A stretch of DNA of 64,000 nucleotides, from contig NZ_MEHJ01000001.1 of NCBI RefSeq assembly GCF_001746415.1, positions 1,240,001 through 1,304,000 of the forward strand, in the 5' to 3' direction. The stretch is from Streptomyces agglomeratus (lineage in GTDB: Bacteria; Actinomycetota; Actinomycetes; Streptomycetales; Streptomycetaceae). How positions within the stretch are numbered: position 1 is the stretch's first letter; every line of letters begins with the position of its first letter. The notes under the pieces are model-generated. The model searched no databases. It saw only the letters and a program-made list of their open reading frames with translations, and was not told the DNA's origin. A program made the translations under genes and the position numbers. Positions 19,301 through 27,953 of this stretch are shown piece after piece.

Positions 19301-19677
19301 GTTCGGAGCAGTACCGTCGGCTGCTCGACCAGTCCCCTGCCGAACCGACAGCGGTCGAGACAGCGGCAGCCGAGTTGGCCGCTCAGGGCGACTTCCTGGG
19401 CTGGGCGAAGGCACGCGGCCTGCGGCTGCCGGACGAACCGGGCGCGTTCCTCACCGAGGCCATGGCCACCCCCGACTACGTGTACCGCCTGCCCGGCGTG
19501 AACGTGGCGGTCTTCGTGGACTCGCCGGACCAGGAGCAGGACACCTTCCGGGACGAGGACGCCGAGGACCGCCTGTTCAACGCCCGCTGGGACGTCATCC
19601 GCTTCGTGCACGGCGCCGACTGGGACGCCATCGCCGGCGCCAACACCCGCTACTTCGGCTCTCCGGCCGCCAACTGA
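13387..19677 (+). CDS. Ser/Thr protein kinase fused to a DEAD/H helicase with C-terminal DUF1998-like domain
   Basis: 2096 residues. The N-terminal Hanks-type kinase looks active: GKGNMG glycine loop near 17, VAVK lysine near 44, HRDLKPAN near 150, DFG near 165 and APE near 196. After a linker comes a large superfamily-2 helicase with LTTGTGSGKS near 455, FDELHTYRGRQGADVA near 575, SATMST near 611 and QRSGRAGRSGQ near 1357. The C-terminus has TEAAEGGAGVLRRL and a Cys cluster (CALGCYECLLTYGNQ, near 1930) as in YprA/MrfA-type helicases with an MZB/DUF1998 region. GTG 13387 is preferred for its GAGGGAG site; the open frame upstream overlaps the divergent gene. No transmembrane segment is seen. 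It heads the rightward arm, 48 bases before drmD. Kinase control of a DNA-defence helicase recalls PglW, but the domain layout differs. Confidence 0.85.
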   Translation: MGQELLDGRFRIGHVIGKGNMGEVHRAEDLQAAEGTPERTVAVKTILRRRTGTRVDTGADPKAADRFAREVRIMRRLDDPNLTRIVAGGVAEDQGGLPYLAMEFLSGETLRDLIEEERQLPITWAAAIGAQIASGLAAAHAADVVHRDLKPANVMLTQGGTVKVLDFGMGRIIDDPDGARLTSTGVSVGTARYMAPEQFEAKQVTPAADLYALGCVLYEMLVGVPPFTSESPYELATKHTREAPTPITVIRSEVPTELARLVDRLLAKDPAARPADAVAVRDALLPLAGQDGHAPQLPHWSALDPARPLRDPAAQTSARQAAPPTPAPVSVSGAGMDVFGVHRTLIRDYRSFTEGGTVIRDDRIAAFVEDDLNSKSQWPDPWLSLNPFFQSGGTVVELAGQKVLHDECARIFQAKKTEGGTVPDGRPLTLHQHQREAIDAAASGASYVLTTGTGSGKSLAYIVPIVNKVLHQRDTEGPTAPKRVRAIIVYPMNALANSQLKELEKYLRDGYGAGREPVTFARYTGQEDDEKRKEIRDNPPDILLTNYVMLELMLTRPADRASLIKMARGLEFLVFDELHTYRGRQGADVALLIRRVREACQALDLQCIGTSATMSTEGTLDDQKKVVAGVASTLFGTPVRPEHVIGETLVRATHKTPEAVPAERLNSPAAPRAYDDLVRDPLARWIETRFGLATDKATGRLIRQQPTKIEVAAKELHEGSGVAEDQCVAAIRATLEAGSQARHPVTERPLFAFRLHQFLSKGDTVYVTLEDKLARHLTRSYQLEQPGSDGKLLMPLAFCRECGQEYLTVWRTDKDGEVRYEARRDTSATGGRQGDGYLYVDHERAWPSNVQYAVDDRRLPESWLELDDKGQEVVKKSYRDRVPRAVTVDPRGREGSGELQAAFVPSPFLFCLHCGVAYEQTRGRDFAKLATLDQEGRSSATSLISASVVRSLKSVPEEMLDKEARKLLTFVDNRQDASLQAGHFNDFVQITQLRGALYRAALDAGEDGVHHEELASSVTNALAIEPADYTGESDLPPSLARNAAKTLRDVIAFRLYLDLERGWRITMPNLEQTGLLEIGYEDLDWVAAKQDRWAGTHKALRDADPALRAEIMKALLNEMRRSLAIDVSYFRDDFDSLQRASEERLIDPWVLSSADKPKVGTAYPHPSRPGMDRSALFLSARGKFGKYLRRADTSFKTLDPADLQLVIEELLKVLAKAGLVKEVTEAPQRAGRYRRTSAPAAMGYRVAAQSLVWRAGTGERGTHDPLTRTYQSGDGPRVNTFFRDLYKDAAGTLSGLFAREHTAQVSPQEREQREEAFRKAELKLLYCSPTMELGVDISQLNAVMMRNVPPTPANYAQRSGRAGRSGQPALVTTYCATGNSHDQYYFRRSERMVAGAVAPPRLDLANEDLVLSHLQGIWIAEAGLKLGRAIPEVLDVSYPDTGDRPNPALELLPDILATSLDESARRRTIDAALRVLGPLLPDFAETTWWHDDWIQDRVRTVATRFDRAFDRWRQLFRSALDDQYIQNRRRLDYSLTEGDRIRANARRREAETQLNLLMNESVDSKSVLSDFNPYRYLASEGFLPGYSFPRLPLAAYIPTIGRRRGDGDYLQRPRFLAIREFGPGALIYHEGARYQVTRIQLPPDSSGDMATSEARRCAQCGYHHDPEQLEDRCAMCHEPLGSATYGLLHLHTVYTTRRERISSDEEERRRAGFKLETSYRFQDHGSRKGRLNAAVADASGTPLADVAYGDSATVRITNTGRVRAKSNEPAGYWLDLADGRWMNDKDASEASGDSSELPVIDADGNERRRKKRVIPYVEDRRNILVVTLDEPLPEPVALSLMYALERGIEAAFELEDAELSSELLPPDDGPRNRILFTEAAEGGAGVLRRLQAEPDALAKAAVRALDICHFDADGADQGGPHPDRPCALGCYECLLTYGNQLNHALINRHSVRDLLVRFATATARRESRGESRSEQYRRLLDQSPAEPTAVETAAAELAAQGDFLGWAKARGLRLPDEPGAFLTEAMATPDYVYRLPGVNVAVFVDSPDQEQDTFRDEDAEDRLFNARWDVIRFVHGADWDAIAGANTRYFGSPAAN

Positions 19678-19725
19678 CCGCCCACCTCATCCGGTCGGAC
19701 CCAACACGAGGACTCGAAGACTCAC

Positions 19726-22674
19726 ATGGCACTCACGTACTCCGCCGGTTCCCTGGTGAAGGCCCGCGGCCGGGAATGGGTCGTGCTCCCCGAGAGCAAG
19801 CCCGATCTGCTGGTCCTGCGTCCGCTGGGCGGCTCGGACGACGACATCGCCGCCGTGTTCCCGGCGTTCGAGGCGGTGGCCGAGGCGAAGTTCGCGCCGC
19901 CGGTCCCGAGCGACCTCGGTGACCAGCGGGCAGCGGGCCTGCTGCGTACGGCGCTGCGCGTCGGCTTCCGCTCGGGGGCGGGCCCGTTCCGTGCGCTGGC
20001 CGGCATCGCGGTGGAGCCGCGCGCGTATCAGCTCGTGCCGCTCCTCATGGCGCTGCGCCAGAAGACGGTCCGGATGCTGATCTCCGACGACGTCGGCATC
20101 GGCAAGACGATCGAGGCGGGCCTGGTCGCGAGCGAACTCCTCGCGCAGGGCGAGGCGACCGGCCTGGCCGTGCTCTGCTCCCCCGCGCTCGCCGAGCAGT
20201 GGCAGGGGGAGCTGCGCACGAAGTTCGGCATCGACGCGGAGCTGGTCCTCTCGTCGACGGTCTCGCGCCTCGAACGGGGCCTGGACCTGGGCCAGTCCCT
20301 CTTCGACAGGTACCCGCACGTGATCGTCTCGACGGACTTCATCAAGTCCCCGCGCCACCGCGACGACTTCGTACGCCACTGCCCCGACCTGGTGATCGTC
20401 GACGAGGCCCACACCTGCGTGGTAGCCGACGACACCTCCACGGCTTCGCAGAACCAGCTCCGCTACGAGCTGCTGCGCCGCGTCTCGGCGGACGAGACCC
20501 GGCACCTCCTGCTCGTGACGGCGACCCCGCACAGCGGCAAGGAGTCCGCGTTCCGCAACCTCCTCGGCCTGGTCAAGCCCGAACTGGCCGACGTGAGCCT
20601 GGATTCGGAGACGGGCCGCAAGCTCCTCGCCCAGCACTTCGTGGCGCGCAAGCGGGCGGACGTACGCCAGTACCTCACCAAGGAGGACGGTCTCACCGAC
20701 GACTCCCTCGCGGAGCGGACGGCGTTCCCCTCGGACCGCTACTTCAAGGACGAGACGTACAAGCTGTCGCCGGAGTACCGGGCCCTGCTCGACGACGCGA
20801 TCGCGTACGCCAGTGAGCGCGTCGAGCAGGCGGGCAGCCAGGGCAGGCGGGAGGCGCGCATCGCCTGGTGGTCGGCGATCGCCCTGCTCCGCTCCCTGGT
20901 GTCGTCGCCGCGCGCCGCCGCGCAGACGCTGAGGACCCGTTCGGCAGCGGCGGTCGCCGCGTCGGCGGAGGAGGCCGACAAGCTGGGCGCGCCGCTCAAC
21001 AGCGACGCGGCCGACAGCGACGCGATGGAGGGCATGGACGTCGCACCGGGCGCGGAGACGACCGAGGACCCGCGCTCCTACCTCGCCGAACTCGCGGACA
21101 TCGCGGCGCAGTTGGAAGGCCCGGCCAAGGACCTGAAGCTCAAGGCGCTGATCAAGCAGCTCAAGGCGCTGCTCGCGGACGGCCACAACCCGATCGTGTT
21201 CTGCCGCTACATCCCGACGGCCGAGTACCTCGCCGCCCAGCTGGAGAACGACAAGGAGTCCGGCAGGCGCGGCCCGCTCGGAGCGAAGACCGTCGTCAAG
21301 GCGGTCACCGGCACGCTCTCCCCGCAGCAGCGCCTGGAGCGCATCGAGAAACTCGCCGAGGAGGCCGGCGGGGACGCCGCCGCCCGCCGCGTCCTGATCG
21401 CCACCGACTGCCTCTCCGAGGGCGTCAACCTCCAGCACCACTTCGACTCCGTCGTCCACTACGACCTCGCCTGGAACCCGACCCGCCACGACCAGCGTGA
21501 GGGCCGCGTCGACCGCTACGGCCAGCGCAAGGACCAGGTCCGCGTCATCACCCTGTACGGCGACGACAACGGCATCGACGGCAAGGTCCTCGAAGTCCTC
21601 ATCAAGAAGCACCGCCAGATCAAGAAGGATCTCGGCATCTCCGTCTCCGTACCCGACGAGCTGTCGACGGGCGTGACGGACGCGATCGTCGAGTGGCTGC
21701 TGATGCGCGGCCGCGAGGACGAGGACGCCCTGTTCGGCGCGGACGCGTTCAAGGTGAGCACGGAGAAGCTGGACAGCGACTGGAACTCGGCCGCCGAACG
21801 CGAGAAGGCGTCGCGCTCGCGGTTCGCACAGCGGTCGGTGCGTCCGCAGGAGGTGGCGCGCGAGGTCGCGGCGGTCCGGGAGGCCTTGGGCGGCGCGGGC
21901 GAGGTCGGCACGTTCGTACGGGAGTCGCTGGGCGCCCTCGGAGCCGTCCTCCGCGGCGACGGCGACGACTTCACGGCCCAAGTGGGCGGCACGCCCGTCG
22001 GCCTGCGGGACGCGCTCGCGCCGACGGTCGGCGCGGAGGTGATCGAGAAGGACCGCCCGATCCCGTTCCGCGCGGACCCGGCGGTGGCGCGCGGCGAGGC
22101 TGCCCTGGTGCGGACGGACCCGGTCGTGGGCGCCCTCGCGTCCCACGTCCTGAACGCCGCCCTGGACACCCAGGCCGACGGCGCCCGCCCGGCCCGTCGC
22201 TGCGGGGTCGTCACCACGGACGCGGTCGGCACCCTCACCACCCTGCTACTGGTCCGCTACCGCTTCCACCTCACGCTGCCCTCCCGCAGCGGCGAGAAGC
22301 AGCTCGTCGCGGAGGACGCCCGGCTGATCGCCTTCGAGGGCTCGGCCAGAAAGGCGGAGTGGCTGCCGCCGGAGCGGGCGCGGGACCTGCTCGACGCGAC
22401 CGCGTCGGAGAGCACGGACCGCCACTACGCCGAGCGCACGATGACCCGCCTGCTCACCCAGCTCCCGGACGTGTACGGCCACCTGCAGACGTACGGCGAG
22501 GAACTGGCCGCCGAGCTGGATGCCTCCCACCGCCGGGTGCGCCAGGCGTCCGGCGAGATCGTGCGTGGCCTGTCCGTCACCGTGCAGAAGCCCGCCGACG
22601 TCCTCGGCACGTACGTGTACCTGCCCGCCGCCCCTGCCGCCACCCCGGCCGCCGCTTCTGGAGTGTCCGCCTGA
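19726..22674 (+). CDS. drmD: DISARM SNF2-type helicase DrmD
   Basis: 982-residue SNF2/RapA-like ATPase, the marker of class 1 DISARM. Motif I is DDVGIGKTIEAGLVASEL near 120-137, motif II VIVDEAHTC near 224, motif III LLVTATPHSGKES near 263, and motifs V-VI are TDCLSEGVNLQ and GRVDRYGQRKDQ near 590-600. ATG 19726 has a GAGGA site. Its TGA overlaps the ATG of the methylase gene by one base, so the two are translated together. In DISARM, DrmD and DrmMI form the class-specific module beside the DrmA-DrmB core, which here lies on the opposite strand about 10 kb away instead of directly downstream. Confidence 0.88.
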   Translation: MALTYSAGSLVKARGREWVVLPESKPDLLVLRPLGGSDDDIAAVFPAFEAVAEAKFAPPVPSDLGDQRAAGLLRTALRVGFRSGAGPFRALAGIAVEPRAYQLVPLLMALRQKTVRMLISDDVGIGKTIEAGLVASELLAQGEATGLAVLCSPALAEQWQGELRTKFGIDAELVLSSTVSRLERGLDLGQSLFDRYPHVIVSTDFIKSPRHRDDFVRHCPDLVIVDEAHTCVVADDTSTASQNQLRYELLRRVSADETRHLLLVTATPHSGKESAFRNLLGLVKPELADVSLDSETGRKLLAQHFVARKRADVRQYLTKEDGLTDDSLAERTAFPSDRYFKDETYKLSPEYRALLDDAIAYASERVEQAGSQGRREARIAWWSAIALLRSLVSSPRAAAQTLRTRSAAAVAASAEEADKLGAPLNSDAADSDAMEGMDVAPGAETTEDPRSYLAELADIAAQLEGPAKDLKLKALIKQLKALLADGHNPIVFCRYIPTAEYLAAQLENDKESGRRGPLGAKTVVKAVTGTLSPQQRLERIEKLAEEAGGDAAARRVLIATDCLSEGVNLQHHFDSVVHYDLAWNPTRHDQREGRVDRYGQRKDQVRVITLYGDDNGIDGKVLEVLIKKHRQIKKDLGISVSVPDELSTGVTDAIVEWLLMRGREDEDALFGADAFKVSTEKLDSDWNSAAEREKASRSRFAQRSVRPQEVAREVAAVREALGGAGEVGTFVRESLGALGAVLRGDGDDFTAQVGGTPVGLRDALAPTVGAEVIEKDRPIPFRADPAVARGEAALVRTDPVVGALASHVLNAALDTQADGARPARRCGVVTTDAVGTLTTLLLVRYRFHLTLPSRSGEKQLVAEDARLIAFEGSARKAEWLPPERARDLLDATASESTDRHYAERTMTRLLTQLPDVYGHLQTYGEELAAELDASHRRVRQASGEIVRGLSVTVQKPADVLGTYVYLPAAPAATPAAASGVSA

Positions 22675-25600
22675 TGTCCGCCACCACCCGCCACCAGGTG
22701 TTCACCGCCGTCCACACGGTCGGGGGGCTGCTGCCCGCCGACATGCTGGTACGGATCTCCGAGGGCAAGGACGTCCCCGGCTCCAAGTCGGCCGACTACG
22801 GCCTGCCCTCCTCGCGCTCGGTACGCGACGAGGCCGAGCGCAGCTGGGAGTACCTGAAGCCGCTCTGGCGTGACCTGCGCAAGCACCTCCCCGAGGACCG
22901 CGAGACGGGCCTCCCGGCGGCCGACCCGACCGGCCGCGCCGGCAGTGACTGGCTGGCCCCGCTCTGGCGGGAGTTGGGCTTCGGCCCCCTGACGCATGTC
23001 GGCCCGGCGGGCATCTCCGCCGACTCGGACGGGGAGAAGAAGTTCCCGGTCTCCCATCGCTGGCGGCACGCGCTCATCCACCAGACGGCTTGGAACTCCA
23101 ACCTTGACAAGCGAGTCGGTGGAGCCGGAACGGTCCCGCCCCAGTCGATGCTCCAGGAGTGCCTGAACCGCGCGGAGGCCCACCTGTGGGGCGTACTGAC
23201 GAACGGGCGTCAGGTACGGCTGCTGCGCGACTCCAGCGCGCTCGCCACGGCGTCGTACGTGGAGTTCGACCTGGAGTCGATCTTCGACGGCGAGCTGTTC
23301 AGCGAGTTCGTGCTGCTGTACCGGGTGCTGCACGTGTCGCGGTTCGAGGTGGCGGAGGACGCGCCGCCGTCCGCGTGCCGGCTGGAGAAGTGGCGCACGG
23401 AGGCCATCGCCTCCGGCACCCGCGCCCTGGACCAGCTCCGCAAGGGCGTCCAGAATGCGATCACCGCTTTGGGTACGGGCTTCCTTCGTCATCCGGAGAA
23501 CACGGCCCTGCGCGAGGACGTCCGCCCGAAGGCCCTCCAGGCCGCGCTGCTGCGGCTCGTGTACCGGCTGCTGTTCGTCTTCGTGGCCGAGGACCGTGAC
23601 GCGCTGCTGTCGCCGAAGGCGGACCCGCAGGCACGTGAGCGGTACGAGGCGTACTTCTCATCGGCCCGGCTGCGCGCGCACGCGAGGAAGCGGCGGGGTA
23701 CGGCACACGGTGACCTGTACGAGGCCCTGCGCATCGTCCTCGACGCCCTCGGCGACGAGAAGGGCCGCCCCGAGCTGGGCCTGCCCGGCCTCGGCGGCCT
23801 CTTCAACGACACGAACGCGGACGCCCCGCTGCGTGGGCTGAAGCTGTCCAACGAGGCCCTGCTGACAGCCGTAAGGCACTTGTCGCAGGTGCGGGACGGC
23901 AGCTCGGGGCGTTGGCGGGCGGTGGACTACCGGCACCTGGACGCGGAGGAGCTGGGCTCCGTGTACGAGTCGCTGCTGGAGCTGGAACCGAAGCACAGCA
24001 CCGCCGATCGTACGTTCACGCTGGTTGAGGTGGCTGGTAACACCCGTAAGACGACGGGTAGTTACTACACCCCGTCCTCGCTCATCGAGTGCTTGTTGGA
24101 CTCGACGCTGGACCCGGTGATACGGGACGCGGTGAAGCGGGGCGAGGAGGCGGCGTCGAAGTCGGGGGCGACCGACCCGGCGGACTCGATCGTGGACGAG
24201 CTGCTGTCCCTGACTGTGTGCGACCCGGCATGCGGCTCGGGGCACTTCCTGGTGGCATCGGCGAGGCGCATCGCCAAGCAGGTGGCGGCTGTACGGGAGC
24301 GGAACCCCGAGCCGACGCTGGATGCGGTGCGCCATGCGCTGCATGAGGTCGTCGCCCGCTGTATTTACGGCGTGGACCTTAACCCGATGGCTGTGGAGCT
24401 GGCCAAGGTGTCGCTGTGGCTGGAGGCGCTGGAGCCGGGTAAGCCGCTCGGATTTCTTGACGCGCATGTGAAGCACGGCAACGGGTTGATCGGGGCGACG
24501 CCGAAGCTGCTGCGGGACGGGATTCCCGACGACGCGTTCATCGCCACCGAGGGCGACGACAAGAAGCACGCCAAGGCGCTGGAGAAGATCAACCAGCAGG
24601 AACGGGTCGGGCAGGGCAGCCTCTTTGACCTCGGCAACGAGGCGGTCCAAGTAGCGAACACCGCCTTCGCCAGTGGGCTTCGGTCCATCACACTGGCGCA
24701 GGCGGAGGAGTTGGCGGACGTGCGCCGCCAGGAGCAGGCGTACGAGGAGTGGGCCGGCTCCTCGGCGTACCAGCGCGCCAGGCGAGTCGCCGACGCCTGG
24801 TGCGCGGCGTTCGTGTGGCTCAAGACGCCGGAGGGTCCGCGCGCGGTGACGCACTCGGCGTTCAGGGCGCTAGAAGACCCTAGCGGCGGGGGTATCTCTG
24901 CGGAAACCGATGCCGAAATCACGCGTCTGCGCTGCCAGTACAGCTTCTTCCACTGGCACCTGGAGTTCCCCGAGGTCTTTTCCGTCCCGGAGAGCGGCCA
25001 GGGCGTGTCCCCGGCGACCGGTTGGGCGGGGGGGGGGTCGACTGTGTTGTGGGAAACCCGCCGTGGGAGAGCGTCGAGCTTAAGGAGCAAGAATTCTTCG
25101 CTCAGCGTGCTCCTGCTATCGCTGCGGTAACCAAGGCTGATGCCCGGAAGAAGCTGATCGCCAAGCTTAAGGATTCATCCGAAACCCTTCCCCTCTACAA
25201 CGAACATGCAGCGGCCAAACGGGCCGTATATGCGGAAAGCCACTTCCTACGACGTTCAGGCCGAGTTCCTCTCACCGGAAAAGGAAATATTAACGTCTAC
25301 GCAGTCTTCGCGGAGACTGATCGAATTTTGATTGGCCCGATGGGGCGGGCAGGGGTGATCGTTCCGACCGGGATCGCTACAGATGCGCGGACGCAACACT
25401 TCTCCAAGGACCTGGTGCGGAGTGGGTCGATCGCAGCGCTGTACGACTTCGAGAACGCGGCACCACTCTTCCCTGGCGTGCACCGCTCGTTCAAGTTCAG
25501 CATCCTGTCCATCACGGGCCGTTCGCTACGCGACCTGGCAGCGCGGTTCGCGTTCTTCCTTCACGACCCGACCGAATTGGAGGATGCCAACAAGGCATTT

Positions 25601-26710
25601 ACGCTGACCCCAGAGGAGATCGAGCTTCTCAATCCAAACACCGGGACACTCCCCGTTTTCAGGTCTCGCAGGGATGCCGAAATCACGATTGGCATCTATC
25701 GACGCGTTCCGGTTCTCATCAATGAAAACAGGCAGAACGGAAATCCGTGGGGTGTATCCCTAGTCAACATGTTCCACATGGCCCACGAATCACACTTCTT
25801 CCGGCCTTCTGAAGATTTGACAGACGAAGGCTGGCGACTGCTAGGCAACGTCTTCACTAAGGACACAGCAAAGATGCTGCCTCTATACGAGGCGAAAATG
25901 CTCCACCACTACGATCACCGCTGGGCTACATACGGCAGCGATGGTGCCACCCGCGACGTAAACCTCACAAAGAAACAAGACGCTGAATCAGTAGTAACAC
26001 CCCGGTACTGGGTACCAGAAAAGGAAGTCACCAGAGTCCTAATCAGCAAGGGCTGGGAACAGGAATACCTCATCGGATTCCGCAAGATTTGCAGGGCAAC
26101 CGATGAACGGACAACCATCGCTTACGCCTTCCCAAAGGGAGGTATCGGCGACTCCGGCAACCTAATTTTGCCGACTGCAGAAGAACCAGCTCCCCTACTG
26201 TATGCCAATGCAGCGTCGCTCGCGCTCGACTATGTTCTGCGCCAAAAACTGGGGGGAACTAACCTGAACTTCTTCCAGTTCGCACAACTTCCTTTCCTGG
26301 TACCAAGCATGGCCGATCGTCATCGAGACTTCATCGGGCGCAGAGTTCTTGAACTCGCTTACACCACGTACGACATGAGTTCCTTTGGCGCCGACCTCGG
26401 CTACGTCGGTTCTCCTTTCCGTTGGGACGAGGACCGCCGTCAGCAAATCCGCGCCGAACTCGACGCCCTCTTCTTTCACCTTTACGGCATCTCCCGCGAA
26501 GACATCGACTACATCCTCGACACCTTCCCCATCGTCCGCCGCAAGGACGAGGCCAAGTACGGCTCATACCGCACCAAGGAACTGATCCTCGCCGAGTACG
26601 ACCGCATGGCGGAGGCCGGGCTCACCCTCGACAACCCCTTGGTGGACGGCGAGAACTACACCTCCACGCTCACACCACCCCCAGGCCACGGCCCTCGCCA
26701 CCCTGCCTGA
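22674..26710 (+). CDS. drmMI: DISARM-type adenine methylase DrmMI, split by a G10 tract (likely phase-variable, OFF as read)
   Basis: Class I/Eco57I-type N6-adenine methylase. The frame starting at 22674 has a long N-terminal region and motif I CDPACGSGHFLVASARRIA near 516, and it runs through EFPEVFSVPESGQ. At the G10 tract (25028-25037) it shifts and stops at 25130. The continuation, with catalytic motif IV VVGNPPWE, lies in another frame from about 25039 to 26710. Removing two G or adding one restores a single frame of about 1344 residues; with eight G the join reads WAGGVDCVVGNPPWE, the usual family layout. As read, only a protein without motif IV is made. The ATG overlaps the drmD stop. 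The part after motif IV, presumably the target-recognition region, has much lower GC than its neighbours. A sequencing error in the homopolymer is the main alternative. Confidence 0.85.
25028..25037 (+). repeat. G10 homopolymer inside the methylase gene
   Basis: Ten consecutive G residues lie 19 bases before the codons for NPPW. The longest other single-base runs noticed in the window are about 6-7. With this length the reading frame is broken; 8 or 11 G restores it. Slipped-strand mispairing at such tracts is a classic ON/OFF switch. Confidence 0.9.
25070..26350 (+). other. low-GC segment of the methylase (probable exchanged specificity region)
   Basis: Hand counts give 50% GC at 25261-25320 and 52% at 25981-26040, against 75% at 22021-22080. 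The drop begins just after motif IV and ends near 26350, where the sequence returns to high GC. The edges are approximate. This position corresponds to where target-recognition domains sit in such enzymes. Confidence 0.7.
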
Positions 26711-26778
26711 CAGCTCTCGACGACCTGACCTGACGAGTCACGCACTCGTGCATCACCATCCATGCCCCAGGGGGGACC

Positions 26779-27921
26779 ATGAGCAACCCGCAGTACTCGC
26801 AGCAGCCCGATCAGCTGCCCTCGGATTATGAGCTCGACGCATGGCGTGCCGTCCAGCAGTTCAAGGGCCGCCCGCTGTCCCGAGCGATGAGAAACGCCGG
26901 CGAGCAAGTGGCCAACGGCGTCTCGGAACTCGGCAAGCGTGCCGCGAAGCAACTGGAGAACCACCCACGGGCGAAGTCTGCGCTTTCGCGGGGACAGGAA
27001 GCCGTCGCCAAGGGCGCTCAAAAGGTCGGCGCGGGGGCGCGCGGAGCCGCCGACGCCCTCCCGGACTGGAGTGGCACTGCCGCTCAGTCCCTACGGAAGA
27101 CGGTGGGCCGCGCCTCGCGCGCAGGCCTCTCCCCCAAGCGCGTGGTGGCGCTCCACAAGAAGCGCGGGCACGACGTCGAATCGCTGCGCGACCTGCGCCG
27201 CCTCGACCTTGAGCAGGTCGACGCAGTCCGTGGACGGGCGGCGAGCCTGCACTACCCAGCCGCCGCAGCGCTCTCGGGAGCGGGTGCGGGGCTGGTGATC
27301 TCCGGAGGGCAGCTCGCCATCGCCACTTCCGCCGGTGCCGCCGCAGCGCCTTCGGGAGGTGCGATCGCGGGCGCTTTCGTCGCCGATACCGCGGTCGTCC
27401 TCGGACTCGCGTCCCGCGCCGTCGGCCAGGTCTCGCTGTTCTACGGCTACGACCCCGAAGAGCCCGCCGAGAAGCTCTTCGTGATGTCCGTCGTCAACGT
27501 CGGGACGGCAAGCTCGGCCACCGCCAAGAACGCCGCGATGGCCGACATCTCCCGGCTCACCCAAGCACTCTTCCGCGGCAAGGCGTGGGACGTCCTGAGC
27601 GACGCGGTTGTCACCAAGGTTTCCCAGCAGTTCGCGAAGGCGTTCGGCTTCCGCCTCACCAAGAAAGGGCTCGGCAAGGCCGTACCCGCATTCGGGATCG
27701 TCGTCGGAAGCACCCTCAACTGGACCACTCTGGAAGGGATCGTCGACGCCGCCGAAGTGGCATACCGACGGCGGTTCCTCCTGGAGAAGTACCCGCATCT
27801 CGCTGACGAGGAGGCATCCGGATCGTTTCCCGACGCCGGCCCGCTCGTCCCGGACGATGCCGACGTAAAGATCAGTTTGCTCAGTGAGATCGTCGAGGCG
27901 GGCGGACCCGACCTCCACTGA
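26779..27921 (+). CDS. EcsC-like family protein
   Basis: 380-residue protein. The N-terminus is amphipathic and Ala/Lys-rich (about 40-130). A hydrophobic, Gly/Ala-rich core follows (SGAGAGLVISGGQLAIATSAG... GAIAGAFVADTAVVLGLASRAVGQ, about 170-215), with a YGYDPEEPAEKLFVMSVVN segment that resembles the EcsC domain, and a polar C-terminal tail. EcsC-domain proteins are poorly understood; some occur near ABC transporters or defence genes. ATG 26779 follows a GGGGGGA run. It lies 68 bases after the methylase gene on the same strand, so it could be a passenger of that operon. The core looks membrane-inserting, but no signal peptide is seen. The family call is moderate and the function is unknown. 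Confidence 0.6.
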   Translation: MSNPQYSQQPDQLPSDYELDAWRAVQQFKGRPLSRAMRNAGEQVANGVSELGKRAAKQLENHPRAKSALSRGQEAVAKGAQKVGAGARGAADALPDWSGTAAQSLRKTVGRASRAGLSPKRVVALHKKRGHDVESLRDLRRLDLEQVDAVRGRAASLHYPAAAALSGAGAGLVISGGQLAIATSAGAAAAPSGGAIAGAFVADTAVVLGLASRAVGQVSLFYGYDPEEPAEKLFVMSVVNVGTASSATAKNAAMADISRLTQALFRGKAWDVLSDAVVTKVSQQFAKAFGFRLTKKGLGKAVPAFGIVVGSTLNWTTLEGIVDAAEVAYRRRFLLEKYPHLADEEASGSFPDAGPLVPDDADVKISLLSEIVEAGGPDLH

Positions 27922-27953
27922 CCCTGTGTCCCGGCGGTGAACGTGACCACAGC

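Noticed and set aside
14380..19611. Long open frames on the minus strand opposite the kinase-helicase gene
   Set aside because: High GC leaves the antisense third-position frame open; the translations are Arg/Val/Gly-rich without motifs, and the plus strand encodes a clear multidomain protein.
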